Below are positions 1-8,931 of a stretch of DNA of 44,003 nt, in pieces. Source of the DNA: Bacteroidota bacterium (GTDB lineage Bacteria > Bacteroidota > Bacteroidia > Chitinophagales > Chitinophagaceae). The stretch lies in the NCBI GenBank assembly GCA_025362055.1, contig JANYIM010000263.1, positions 1 through 44,003 of the forward strand, given 5' to 3'. The notes under the pieces are model-generated. The model was not told the DNA's origin. It ran no database searches and saw only the letters and a list, made by a program, of their open reading frames with translations. The position numbers and the translations under genes are program-made. The first letter of the stretch is position 1; each line of letters starts with the position of its first letter.

Positions 1-20
1 CCGCGGGCTTAAGCCCGCGG
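1..20. repeat. Perfect 20-nt palindrome CCGCGGGCTTAAGCCCGCGG, REP-like or hairpin element
   Basis: CCGCGGGCTT is the exact reverse complement of AAGCCCGCGG; intergenic, just downstream of the osmC-like gene on the minus strand. Confidence 0.6.
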
Positions 21-32
21 CTATTCATTCAT

Positions 33-443
33 TTAAACCAATACTGCTTCGTGCGTGATATTGGTGTTGAATAATTTTGAAATGGGGCAATTGGCTTTTG
101 CATCGGATACTGCTGCATCAAATTGCTCTTTATTGATCCCCGGTACTTTTGCGTTTACACTTAAGTGTGATTCTGTTATAGCACCATCCGCCAGGGTAAT
201 ATCACATTTTGTCTGGATCTCCTCTGCAATAAAACCTGCTGCGTTTAAAACAAAACTCAGTTTCATGGTAAAACATCCGGCGTGTGCGGCTGCTACCAAC
301 TCTTCGGGATTAGTACCTACTCCATCCGCAAAGCGGGAGTTGAAAGAGTATTGCGTTTTATTCAATGTAGTACTTTGGGTGGTGAGATGGCCTGTTCCTT
401 CTTTTCCTGTGCCATTCCAAACTGCTGTTGCGTTACGTTTCAT
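33..443 (-). CDS. OsmC/Ohr family peroxiredoxin-like protein
   Basis: 136 aa; TNPEELVAAAHAGCFTMKLSFVL and ANCPISKLF Cys motifs typical of the OsmC family. Confidence 0.9.
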   Translation of the reverse strand: MKRNATAVWNGTGKEGTGHLTTQSTTLNKTQYSFNSRFADGVGTNPEELVAAAHAGCFTMKLSFVLNAAGFIAEEIQTKCDITLADGAITESHLSVNAKVPGINKEQFDAAVSDAKANCPISKLFNTNITHEAVLV

Positions 444-517
444 TTTTAATTGATTGTCCCAAACCCCTACAGGGGCTTCACACTCTAAAGGTCCGGGTTG
501 TTTTTAAAGTTGATACA

Positions 518-874
518 TTATTTATTCAAAGCCTTTTTATAAACTGTTTCATTAAACCCTACCAGCAATTTATCTTCATATTCAATCACGGGCCGCTTGA
601 TGATACTGGTGTTTTCCGTCATCAGCTGTATGGCTGCTGCCTGGTTGGTTATTTTTTCCTGTTCAGTAAGTGGCAATCCTCTCCAGGTAGTACTTTTTTT
701 ATTTAAAATAATTTCATACCCGGTTTTTTTACACCACCCGGCCAGCTTTATTTTGCTGATCCCCGATCTTTTATAATCATGAAACTCAAAGCTGATCTTG
801 TTTTTTCTTAACCAATCCAATGTTTTTTTGATAGTGTCACAATTGGGTATTCCGTAAACTGTTATTTTATTCAT
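518..874 (-). CDS. ArsC/Spx-like reductase (YffB-type)
   Basis: 118 aa; ITVYGIPNCDTIKKTLDWL...FHDYKRSGIS...LVGFNE pattern of the ArsC/Spx thioredoxin-fold family. Confidence 0.88.
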   Translation of the reverse strand: MNKITVYGIPNCDTIKKTLDWLRKNKISFEFHDYKRSGISKIKLAGWCKKTGYEIILNKKSTTWRGLPLTEQEKITNQAAAIQLMTENTSIIKRPVIEYEDKLLVGFNETVYKKALNK

Positions 875-875
875 A

Positions 876-1865
876 CTAAAATTCGGGCAATCTTGGTTTT
901 GATTTCACGATGGCTTCTATTTTCTCCATCACATCAGGTGTAAGTTTTGCAACCACTTCCAATGCTTTTAAATTATCCAGCAATTGTCTTTTTTTTGTAG
1001 CACCCATGATGGCGGTGCTTACATTTGGATTTTTTATGCACCAGGCAATACTTAATGCAGCGGTAGTAACATCCAGTTTAGCGGCCAGTTCGCTCAGCTT
1101 TTTTACCTGCTTCAGCTTATCCCCAACAACCCATCTTTCTTTCAACCAATCAAAACCGGTCAGTGCAAAACGGCTGTCCTTTGGTATGCCATCATTATAC
1201 TTGCCGCTTAAGAGTCCCGATGCCAGCGGGCTCCAGATGGTTGTTCCCATCCCCACCGTTTTGAACAATTGCAGGAATTCATTTTCCATTTTACTTCTTT
1301 CAAACAAATTGTATTGCGGTTGTTCCATCGTTGGGCCGATTAGGTGATATTGCTGCGCTACTTTATGCGCTTCCATTATTTCCACGCCACTCCATTCACT
1401 TGTTCCCCAATACAATACTTTTCCCTGCTGGATAAGGTGATTCATGGCCCATACCGTTTCTTCAACGGGTGTGTTCTTATCGGGCCGGTGACAAAAATAC
1501 ATATCCAGGTAATCTACCTGTAACCGTTGCAATGCTTCGTTGCAGGCTTCCATTAAATGTTTACGGTTACACCCCGTTTGATTGGGTTTATTTTCTTTTC
1601 CGCGCCAGCCCCAGAATGCCTTGGATGAAACGGTATACGAACTGCGGTCCCAGTTTTTCTTTTTCAGTACCCGGCCCATCATCTTTTCACTTTCACCTAG
1701 CGCATATACTTCAGCGTTATCAAAAAAATTAATGCCATTATCATAGGCAACGCCCATTAGTTCATCTGCAGCTTTATCATTGATCTGTTTACTGAAGCTA
1801 ACCCAACTGCCAAAGGAAAGTACACTTACTTGCAAACCAGACCTGCCAAGGCGACGATATTCCAT
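876..1865 (-). CDS. Aldo/keto reductase, potassium-channel beta-subunit-like
   Basis: 329 aa; MEYRRLGRSGLQVSVLSFGSW, FFDNAEVYALGESEKMMGRVL, SPLASGLLSGKY. Confidence 0.93.
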   Translation of the reverse strand: MEYRRLGRSGLQVSVLSFGSWVSFSKQINDKAADELMGVAYDNGINFFDNAEVYALGESEKMMGRVLKKKNWDRSSYTVSSKAFWGWRGKENKPNQTGCNRKHLMEACNEALQRLQVDYLDMYFCHRPDKNTPVEETVWAMNHLIQQGKVLYWGTSEWSGVEIMEAHKVAQQYHLIGPTMEQPQYNLFERSKMENEFLQLFKTVGMGTTIWSPLASGLLSGKYNDGIPKDSRFALTGFDWLKERWVVGDKLKQVKKLSELAAKLDVTTAALSIAWCIKNPNVSTAIMGATKKRQLLDNLKALEVVAKLTPDVMEKIEAIVKSKPRLPEF

Positions 1866-1933
1866 AAATATTTTTTTAGTTGAGTGTCCGAAGTTAAGAT
1901 AACAAAATGAAAGCCGGGTTGTTCAGTGTCTGC

Positions 1934-2509
1934 CTAATTAGCAGGAAATTGCGATGAAGGGACTTTTATGAATCCTTTGGGAATGATTATATGCCACTCC
2001 TTAAAATCCTGCCTGGCATCCATGCCTACTCCATCAATGATCTGCATTTTACGGCGGATACGCACCGGTTTATCTGTATAAAATTCATGGTCTTTTTTGC
2101 TACGGTCCCACCACAGTTCATCACAATATAAAGTGTCGCCCAACACATTAACCACTTTTACACTGTCTTTTAAAAACACTTTGCTTTGCGATTCATAATA
2201 TTTGCCATACAATGCATCCAGCCTGCTATCGACCCCTGCTGAATCATTATAAAAATCAACGTGTAGTTTTTTAGGAAATTCAACATATGGTATGGTATCC
2301 TGTACCCTGTACATCAGGGGTGATAGCAGTTTCGCTTTTGCCTTACCTCCCAATGTATAATTAATATCAACATTTTTTGCCTCTTCCACGCCAAGCCGTT
2401 TACTGTTGAGCTGGTCAACCACCGCAGTGTTATTTTCACAGGCAGACAAAAAAATGCAGCCCGAAATAAAGGCTGCAATACTTTTTTTATATCCTTTTAT
2501 TAACTGCAC
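1934..2509 (-). CDS. lptC: LPS export ABC transporter periplasmic protein LptC-like
   Basis: 191 aa; lipobox-like LSAC, DFYND and AKLLSPLMYRVQD...YCDELWWDRSKKDHEFYTDKPVRI patterns typical of LptC. Confidence 0.8.
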   Translation of the reverse strand: MQLIKGYKKSIAAFISGCIFLSACENNTAVVDQLNSKRLGVEEAKNVDINYTLGGKAKAKLLSPLMYRVQDTIPYVEFPKKLHVDFYNDSAGVDSRLDALYGKYYESQSKVFLKDSVKVVNVLGDTLYCDELWWDRSKKDHEFYTDKPVRIRRKMQIIDGVGMDARQDFKEWHIIIPKGFIKVPSSQFPAN

Positions 2510-2518
2510 GTTATTTTA

Positions 2519-3850
2519 TTAATCATATTTACGTTTCTGGAACCAATTGGCGTTCATAGATATTCCAACACTGAACCGCATGGTGGTTTCACGTAAGTTC
2601 GTGCTTTTATCTCCCCTGCCGCCTATTTCTACGGCTGTGTTCAGTACCACGTATTCACCGGTGTAACTTAACCTGCGCAAATTGGTCAATGGCATTCCGG
2701 TTCCCAGGGTAATTCCATAATTGGGACGACTGTTATTTATCTTAACATAATCGGGGCCATAAAAAGCACCCGCCCGGTATCTTACAAAACTGAAATATTT
2801 TTTTGCAGATGTGTTGAGTTTTGCAGGAAAATATTGTCCCCCCACTCTTACTACCCAACTATTTTGAACATCATCGGATTGGCGATAAAAAGAATAATTA
2901 CCCCAACTGGTAAATTCAAAATCGGCGCCGTAGAGCCAATGACTGTCCTGGTAAGTGAACCCTGTACCAACCGTAGAAGGGAGCACGATGGTTCCTTCAA
3001 CATTTTTTTGTTCATAGATGCTATCTACCCGATAGGGGTTGCCATTAGCATCATATGAAAATGTTTCCCTAACAATATCCTGCTTAGCATTGAGCCTTTG
3101 TTGCATGTTACCATAGATGCCAAGACGCAGTATCCCCGTTTTAACACTAACCTCATATTGAAAACCGGCGTTCAAAAATAATCCGCCAAAATGCGTGTTA
3201 TTAGCTGAGTTTGACCTGTAATAATCAACAGTATCATTAATAAAAGTAAGTTTTGTGCTGTAGTTCTTGGTGCCAAATACGTAACCAAAATTGAAGCCAA
3301 AATTAAAATTCCTGATCTTATTACCAATACCTTCTTTAAATTGGAATCCTGTGCCTAAAAACACCTGGTTTACTCCACCACTGCCCTGAAACAATGTTTG
3401 TAAACTATCGATGCCGGATAAACGCTCTCTTTTTTCAATATTATAATCTATCCTCGAAACAGGCCTTAGGCCAAAGGTCATTCCCCAGCTGACATCATTT
3501 TTCTTCATTTTTTTGGAAGTAAGCGGAAAGCCTAATTGCAGGTAAGAAAAAATTGCATTGGTTGATGTGAATTTTTTTGCGGGACTGGTACTTTTTAATG
3601 CCCTTGTATCTACTTCGGCACCTACATCAAAAACGGTATTGGAAATAGCTCCCAATGTTGCAGGGTTGGTGAAATTGATACTTTGATAATCTACCACCCC
3701 GGCGGCAATACCACCCATGCCTTTAGACAATACGTTACGATTAGGGGTAATGTCACCCAGGCCATAACGGGAATAAGGGGAATTTTCCTGGGCATTTGCC
3801 ACCAATTGCAAGCCACAAGCCACCAGAAGTACGGGTAAATATTTATTCAT
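2519..3850 (-). CDS. Outer-membrane beta-barrel protein, probable
   Basis: ORF runs to 3931 but the likely start is MNKYLPVLLVACGLQLVANAQ (ATG at 3850), a signal peptide; followed by ENSPYSRYGLGD and alternating beta-barrel-like pattern; overlaps the coaX 3' end by 8 nt. Confidence 0.75.
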   Translation of the reverse strand: MNKYLPVLLVACGLQLVANAQENSPYSRYGLGDITPNRNVLSKGMGGIAAGVVDYQSINFTNPATLGAISNTVFDVGAEVDTRALKSTSPAKKFTSTNAIFSYLQLGFPLTSKKMKKNDVSWGMTFGLRPVSRIDYNIEKRERLSGIDSLQTLFQGSGGVNQVFLGTGFQFKEGIGNKIRNFNFGFNFGYVFGTKNYSTKLTFINDTVDYYRSNSANNTHFGGLFLNAGFQYEVSVKTGILRLGIYGNMQQRLNAKQDIVRETFSYDANGNPYRVDSIYEQKNVEGTIVLPSTVGTGFTYQDSHWLYGADFEFTSWGNYSFYRQSDDVQNSWVVRVGGQYFPAKLNTSAKKYFSFVRYRAGAFYGPDYVKINNSRPNYGITLGTGMPLTNLRRLSYTGEYVVLNTAVEIGGRGDKSTNLRETTMRFSVGISMNANWFQKRKYD

Positions 3851-4568
3851 TGTTAGTTTCGCTAAGTGCATATAAGCCTTTAAATAAAAAATTAGAGTCG
3901 GCAAATATCTTCTTTTTAAGTTGACCGGCAAAATAGGCGGTATCCCCCCCGGTTAAAACCACGTTAAAGTTATCATACTTAGCGGCGTAAGAATCAATGA
4001 AACCGGCCATTTCATAGGTAATTCCGGCGATCACACCACTCTGCAAATTTGTTTTAGTATCATACCCGATCAGGGGAAAATTCCATTCTGGTTGTACCAA
4101 TGGCAATTTTGCTGTAAAAACCTGCATGGCCTTAAAACGCATTTCCATACCCGGAGATATGCTGCCCCCTATAAATTGATCATATTGATTAATTAAATTA
4201 TATGTAATGCAGGTCCCCATCCCTATGACCAGGTTATTTTTTCCGGGGTAAAAATGTACCGCAGCTGCGCAAAGGGCAAGCCGGTCGGCTCCAACCGTTT
4301 CTGGTTTACCAACCGGGATGGTAAAATTGGCCCGGGTAAGATGAGAAAGCTTGTGAAATTTTGTTTGGGCTGACAACAGGTTCTCAATAGCCGGGTTATG
4401 ATTGATGACAGAAGACAGGATCGTTTTTTGGGGCTGGTGAATAGCCAGTAATTTTTCAATGGTGAATATTTCATCATTGGGCAAAATGACCTCTTCGCTG
4501 AAAACATCGTTTTCAAATATTGCGGCTTTTAACCGTGTATTGCCAAAATCGAAGCAGATCGTTTTCAT
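3843..4568 (-). CDS. coaX: Type III pantothenate kinase
   Basis: 241 aa; CFDFGNTRLKAAIF, VGADRLALCAAA, GGSISPGMEMRFKAM, VVLTGGDT. Confidence 0.93.
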   Translation of the reverse strand: MKTICFDFGNTRLKAAIFENDVFSEEVILPNDEIFTIEKLLAIHQPQKTILSSVINHNPAIENLLSAQTKFHKLSHLTRANFTIPVGKPETVGADRLALCAAAVHFYPGKNNLVIGMGTCITYNLINQYDQFIGGSISPGMEMRFKAMQVFTAKLPLVQPEWNFPLIGYDTKTNLQSGVIAGITYEMAGFIDSYAAKYDNFNVVLTGGDTAYFAGQLKKKIFADSNFLFKGLYALSETNNE

Positions 4569-4628
4569 TTTGTTGACTGTTAATTTGTTTGGATGCCCGT
4601 TGCTTAATTTATTGACAATAAATTTTAA

Positions 4629-5261
4629 TTACTTTAACCCGCTCAAATTTTTAAAGTGCCCGTTCAAATTTACTTTTTCCTTCAGTGTTTCCATTTCTGC
4701 CATCACCGGCAATACTTTTGCAAGATGGCGTTTTAAATATTCCTGCCGTTGTAATTCATGCATCAGCTCCAGCAATTCATATTCTTCCGATAAAGAAAGT
4801 CCGGCATGATGTGCTACGTCATAGCTCCATAATTCTTCTTCCGGTTTTTTAAATTCCTTGTTGACCTTTAAAAGATCATGCAATCCCCGGATGGCTTTAA
4901 TGATCGCCGGCATCAATAACCGCTTTCCTTTTTCCTGGTTCTCGGGGTAATTTACGATTGCTCCGCTGTATAATTTTTCGGGGAGGTCTTTGATCATTTC
5001 AAGGATACGAAACACTTTCAGTCCCTCGGTCTTTATATCCATTTGGCCATCTTCGTATACTTTACTTATTTCCACCACTTGCACCAGTGTTCCCATTTCA
5101 AAGAGTTTATCATTGATGACAGTAGGTATGCCAAAAGGCTTTTTAGCTTCAAAACATTCATTGATGAGTTGCTTATACCTTGGCTCAAAGATATGCAGGT
5201 TAAGCGCTTCGCCGGGATATACCACGATACCTAGCGGGAATATGGGAATGAAGTTGGTCAA
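4629..5261 (-). CDS. LON peptidase substrate-binding domain protein, stand-alone without the ATPase or protease domains
   Basis: 210 aa; IPIFPLGIVVYPGEALNLHIFEPRYKQLINEC is characteristic of the Lon N-terminal domain. Confidence 0.88.
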   Translation of the reverse strand: MTNFIPIFPLGIVVYPGEALNLHIFEPRYKQLINECFEAKKPFGIPTVINDKLFEMGTLVQVVEISKVYEDGQMDIKTEGLKVFRILEMIKDLPEKLYSGAIVNYPENQEKGKRLLMPAIIKAIRGLHDLLKVNKEFKKPEEELWSYDVAHHAGLSLSEEYELLELMHELQRQEYLKRHLAKVLPVMAEMETLKEKVNLNGHFKNLSGLK

Positions 5262-5266
5262 TTGAT

Positions 5267-6028
5267 CTATTGCGGTTTTGTGACAGCATTCAATTCTTTA
5301 AGATAAGCATATTTTAAAAAAGTATACCTGGCAGTGGTCCGGGCTATCAGCAAACCTTCTTTGCCATCTAAAAAACCAAGGCGAAAAAAATAATTTTGTA
5401 TAAAAGAAAATACGGGTGATGCATATTGCCGGAAAAGGTTCTGCCGCTTTCCCTGTTCAAAATATTTTTGCGCATTCAGTTTTGCATATGCAATGGTTTT
5501 TTGTTCATACTCGGCCAATGAATGAACGGTGTGATGCAGGATATAACCCTTAAGTTCTGTAATAATGGTTGATGATACTATGGTCAAATTCTCATGTACT
5601 GCCGCTTCATTCCATTTTACAGCCGTACGGTTAAAAAGTCTTATATGTTTATCCGAACCCCATTCGCCATACCTTATCCGCTTATTGATAAAAAAATTCC
5701 TGAACTGCATTTCAAATACTTCATTTTTATTTTGAAGTTGCAGTTGTTCGATCGATCGCTTTAATTCAGGGTCAATCGCTTCATCGGCATCTAAATTTAA
5801 TATCCAGTCGTACTTTGCCGCATCAATGCCTTTATTTTTATTGGGGCCGTAGCCATTCCAGCCCGGTTCAAGAATAGTAGCATTAAATTTCCTGCATATG
5901 GCGATCGTATCATCGGTGCTGCCACTATCAACAATTATGATATCATCCGTAAGCCCTTGCAGGCTTTTTAAAGTTGTACCAATGATGTGCGCTTCATTCC
6001 TGGTTATGATAACAACAGAGATATCCAT
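5267..6028 (-). CDS. Glycosyltransferase family 2 (WaaE/KdtX-like)
   Basis: MDISVVIITRNEAHIIGTTLKSL...IIVDSGSTDDT...LNLDADEAID; likely start at the internal Met of the 6043 ORF. Confidence 0.9.
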   Translation of the reverse strand: MDISVVIITRNEAHIIGTTLKSLQGLTDDIIIVDSGSTDDTIAICRKFNATILEPGWNGYGPNKNKGIDAAKYDWILNLDADEAIDPELKRSIEQLQLQNKNEVFEMQFRNFFINKRIRYGEWGSDKHIRLFNRTAVKWNEAAVHENLTIVSSTIITELKGYILHHTVHSLAEYEQKTIAYAKLNAQKYFEQGKRQNLFRQYASPVFSFIQNYFFRLGFLDGKEGLLIARTTARYTFLKYAYLKELNAVTKPQ

Positions 6029-6047
6029 CCTGCAAAGAAACAATTTT

Positions 6048-6078
6048 TTGGAAGATCATTTTTTTCAGGGCAACTTTG
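6048..6078 (+). promoter_or_regulatory. Bacteroidota-type promoter for meaB (TTG, 20 nt, caacTTTG)
   Basis: TTG at 6048-6050 and caacTTTG at 6071-6078, 4 nt before the ATG at 6083. Confidence 0.45.
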
Positions 6079-6082
6079 TTTT

Positions 6083-6976
6083 ATGTGGCAGCAACAATTA
6101 AATGAGATCAGGCAGGGTAATAGTAAAACACTGGCACGCTGTATTTCATTGGTAGAAAATGAAGTGCCGGGTTATGAAGAGTTGTTGCAGCAATTACCCT
6201 CCTCAACTACACCCGTTATTGGGATCACCGGCCCGCCCGGAGCCGGCAAAAGTACACTGGTGGACGCTTTGATCGCTTTATTGGTCTCGGCGGGAAAAAC
6301 AGTAGCGGTACTATGTGTTGACCCTTCTTCCCCATTTAACCTTGGTGCATTGCTTGGCGACCGTATACGCATGAGCGAATGGTACAACAATCCCAATGTA
6401 TTTATCCGCTCCCTGGCAACCAGGGGTTCATTGGGCGGATTACATCCAAAGATCATCGAGATCAGTGACCTGGTAAGATCAGCGCCTTTTGATCATGTTA
6501 TCATTGAAACCGTTGGTGTAGGGCAAAGCGAAGTTGAGATCGCCGGGCTTGCCGATACTACCGTGGTGGTAGTGGTGCCCGAAGCGGGAGATGAGGTACA
6601 GACCATGAAAGCGGGATTAATGGAAATTGCAGATGTATTTGTAGTAAATAAAGCCGACCGGCCCGATGCCGACCTTTTTGTAAATAATTTACGTTTGATG
6701 CTGGCGCCCGCCTTTCACAATCATACCCTACCCGTTCCCGTTATAAAAACCATTGCATCACAAAAAACAGGTATCGATGAATTATTGCAAGCCATCATTA
6801 CCAACTTAAAAATGGAAAAGAATTCGGAAAAACGTTCCTGGTTACTGGCAGAGAAGGCTTTTTATCTTATCCAGCAAAAGAGAATGAATACAATAGATAA
6901 AAGCGAGTTGAAACAAAAGATAGCAGCGGCAGGAAATGACTTTAACCTATACCGGTTCATAAAAAATTATTCTTAA
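6083..6976 (+). CDS. meaB: Methylmalonyl-CoA mutase-associated GTPase MeaB
   Basis: GITGPPGAGKSTLVDAL, VLCVDPSSPFNLGALLGDRIRM, FIRSLATRGSLGGLH, VETVGVGQSE-like and NKADRPDAD; start chosen at MWQQQLNEIRQGN. Confidence 0.92.
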   Translation: MWQQQLNEIRQGNSKTLARCISLVENEVPGYEELLQQLPSSTTPVIGITGPPGAGKSTLVDALIALLVSAGKTVAVLCVDPSSPFNLGALLGDRIRMSEWYNNPNVFIRSLATRGSLGGLHPKIIEISDLVRSAPFDHVIIETVGVGQSEVEIAGLADTTVVVVVPEAGDEVQTMKAGLMEIADVFVVNKADRPDADLFVNNLRLMLAPAFHNHTLPVPVIKTIASQKTGIDELLQAIITNLKMEKNSEKRSWLLAEKAFYLIQQKRMNTIDKSELKQKIAAAGNDFNLYRFIKNYS

Positions 6977-6995
6977 TGGAAAGAAAGGGAACCTG

Positions 6996-7241
6996 TTAAC
7001 TGTTACCTGTTTGTTGCCCTTCTTCAAATCTCTTATTGCTTCTCCACCAACGATACCCGATAAAACCAACAATGAGAAAGGGGGTGAACATGAGGTAAAG
7101 AATGCCCTGGTTTAACCCCTGTGCAGGTTTTTCGCCCAATTGCAATGCGGTTTTAGAACATACGGAACATTGTGCAACTACAGTAGAACAGTAAAGACAG
7201 GTAAAAAAAACAAGGAGTGCTATTGACAGGAATTTTTTCAT
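6996..7241 (-). CDS. Small secreted/membrane protein with CxxC after a signal sequence
   Basis: 81 aa; signal peptide ...VVAQ, CSVCSKTALQLGEKPAQGLNQGILYLM, then one TM segment. Confidence 0.75.
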   Translation of the reverse strand: MKKFLSIALLVFFTCLYCSTVVAQCSVCSKTALQLGEKPAQGLNQGILYLMFTPFLIVGFIGYRWWRSNKRFEEGQQTGNS

Positions 7242-7358
7242 TTACACTGCAAAGTTAAGGCAGAAAAGATCAGTGATGCGGTTTGTTTAACAGATTTTAC
7301 CGAATCAATTTGCTGAAAAACCCAGGATATTTTTACTTTACATAAAATTTATTCAACA

Positions 7359-8087
7359 ATGCTTAGACTGGTTTTGATAATTATAACGGGTTTTTTGATG
7401 ATGTTGCCGGCAAATGCCCAGCCACCAAAAAATGCGCTTATTGCTTACAGGGAAGGGGTTACATTCAGGGAAAAGGCAATGTATCCCGAAGCGATCCGGT
7501 CCTTTAAGAAAGCAGCTGAATTGTATAAAAGATATGATTCCGCCTATCTTCAAATGGGCGAGATCTGTTTAAAGCAAAGCATGGCCGATACCGCTGTACT
7601 ATATTATAACAAGGCTTTAGCAATAAACCCGCAACAGGTATTCGCCTATATTGCCCTTGGAGACATTTACCGGAATATAAAAGCCGAGTTTGATAAGGCC
7701 ATCAGTTATTATTCCACCGCTCTCAGAATTGACAGTACAAAAAAGGAAACATGGTGTAATATCGCCTGGTGCTATAATACAGAAAAACAATATGATAGTG
7801 CGATATTGTATGCTGCAAAAGCGCTTGACCTGGATAATGATTATAAGTCGGGGTATGGCGAACTGGGCCATGCTATTCGCGCTTCAAAAAAATTTGCAGA
7901 AGGCCTGGAGCAATTCAGGAAAAATATGTCGCGATCGGCAAACCCCCTGCCGGTGTTGTATAGTGGGCTGATCTACATTGAACTGAAGGACAAAGAGAAT
8001 GCGCTTAAGATGTATGAGCGATTGGAGAAAACAGATTCCACAATAGCAGGAAGATTGAAGAGGCAGATCGAGAATGCTAAATTCTAA
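7359..8087 (+). CDS. Tetratricopeptide-repeat protein with signal peptide
   Basis: 242 aa; repeated A-x-x-Y/F-x-x-G TPR signatures (YNKALAINPQQVFAYIALGDIY, YSTALRIDSTKKETWCNIAWCY). Confidence 0.85.
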   Translation: MLRLVLIIITGFLMMLPANAQPPKNALIAYREGVTFREKAMYPEAIRSFKKAAELYKRYDSAYLQMGEICLKQSMADTAVLYYNKALAINPQQVFAYIALGDIYRNIKAEFDKAISYYSTALRIDSTKKETWCNIAWCYNTEKQYDSAILYAAKALDLDNDYKSGYGELGHAIRASKKFAEGLEQFRKNMSRSANPLPVLYSGLIYIELKDKENALKMYERLEKTDSTIAGRLKRQIENAKF

Positions 8088-8130
8088 GCGTTTCCCACCC
8101 CCTTGTTCTATTCTGCGTTTACCCGTTACA

Positions 8131-8895
8131 TTAAGACGATATATAGGATACTTTACTTCCCCCTTCGGTAAATATTTCCTGGTCAAATACTTTGGGTATG
8201 GTAATAAAAGCTTTGGTATTCCCCGTTAGCACCAGTTCGGTCAACAAAGTATCTGCACAAAAAGCAACGGGTGTTTGCAGTTGAATCAATTTTTGTAAAA
8301 TAGGTTTTGATACTGCATAAGCATGCGTAGTATTATGGAATCCGGCTTTTTTTAGATGTGCGGTATATTTTTTTGGGTAGATATTAGATACCTGTTTCGG
8401 TGTCCATTTAATGATTCTTAATCCCCCCATCAGGTAGTAATAAAATTGTGCAAGTCTCATTTTCGGGCTTACCTTTTCATTATGGTAATAACCCCAGTAA
8501 ACCAGCTCCCAGTTTGCCGGTAATTCTTTTATGATAGCATGGAGTATTGTTTCATCCGTAATGGCAGGCACAAAATCGTCTTCCATGATCAACACTTTTT
8601 CATAGCCTTTATCTAAAATGTGTTTATATAATTGTTTGTGAGATAAGGAACAAGCTACCTGGCCAAGGAACATTTCTTTATTGTTACGATGCATTTTTTT
8701 TGCCTTCTCTGGGTCATAAACATTTGTTCGTATCAACTCCTCCATGGTAAGGTTCATTTTATCTGCTCCATAGAAATATTCAAAATCAACACCTTCAAAA
8801 TGTTTATTTATTTTTTCATGCCTGTCTGCCGACCTGTGCAGTGTTACCACAAAAATCTTGTCGAAATATTTATTTAGTATTTTCAATCCTTTCAT
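8131..8895 (-). CDS. Glycosyltransferase family 25 (LPS-type)
   Basis: 254 aa; FDKIFVVTLHRSADRHEKI, GQVACSLSHKQLYKHIL, VLIMEDDF. Confidence 0.88.
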   Translation of the reverse strand: MKGLKILNKYFDKIFVVTLHRSADRHEKINKHFEGVDFEYFYGADKMNLTMEELIRTNVYDPEKAKKMHRNNKEMFLGQVACSLSHKQLYKHILDKGYEKVLIMEDDFVPAITDETILHAIIKELPANWELVYWGYYHNEKVSPKMRLAQFYYYLMGGLRIIKWTPKQVSNIYPKKYTAHLKKAGFHNTTHAYAVSKPILQKLIQLQTPVAFCADTLLTELVLTGNTKAFITIPKVFDQEIFTEGGSKVSYISS

Positions 8896-8931
8896 AATAA
8901 AGTATCGATAAGCGTTAGTCGCTAAAAATTA

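Noticed and set aside
55-453. 132-aa plus-strand ORF opposite the osmC-like gene
   Set aside because: Shadow ORF; the minus-strand reading has clear family motifs.
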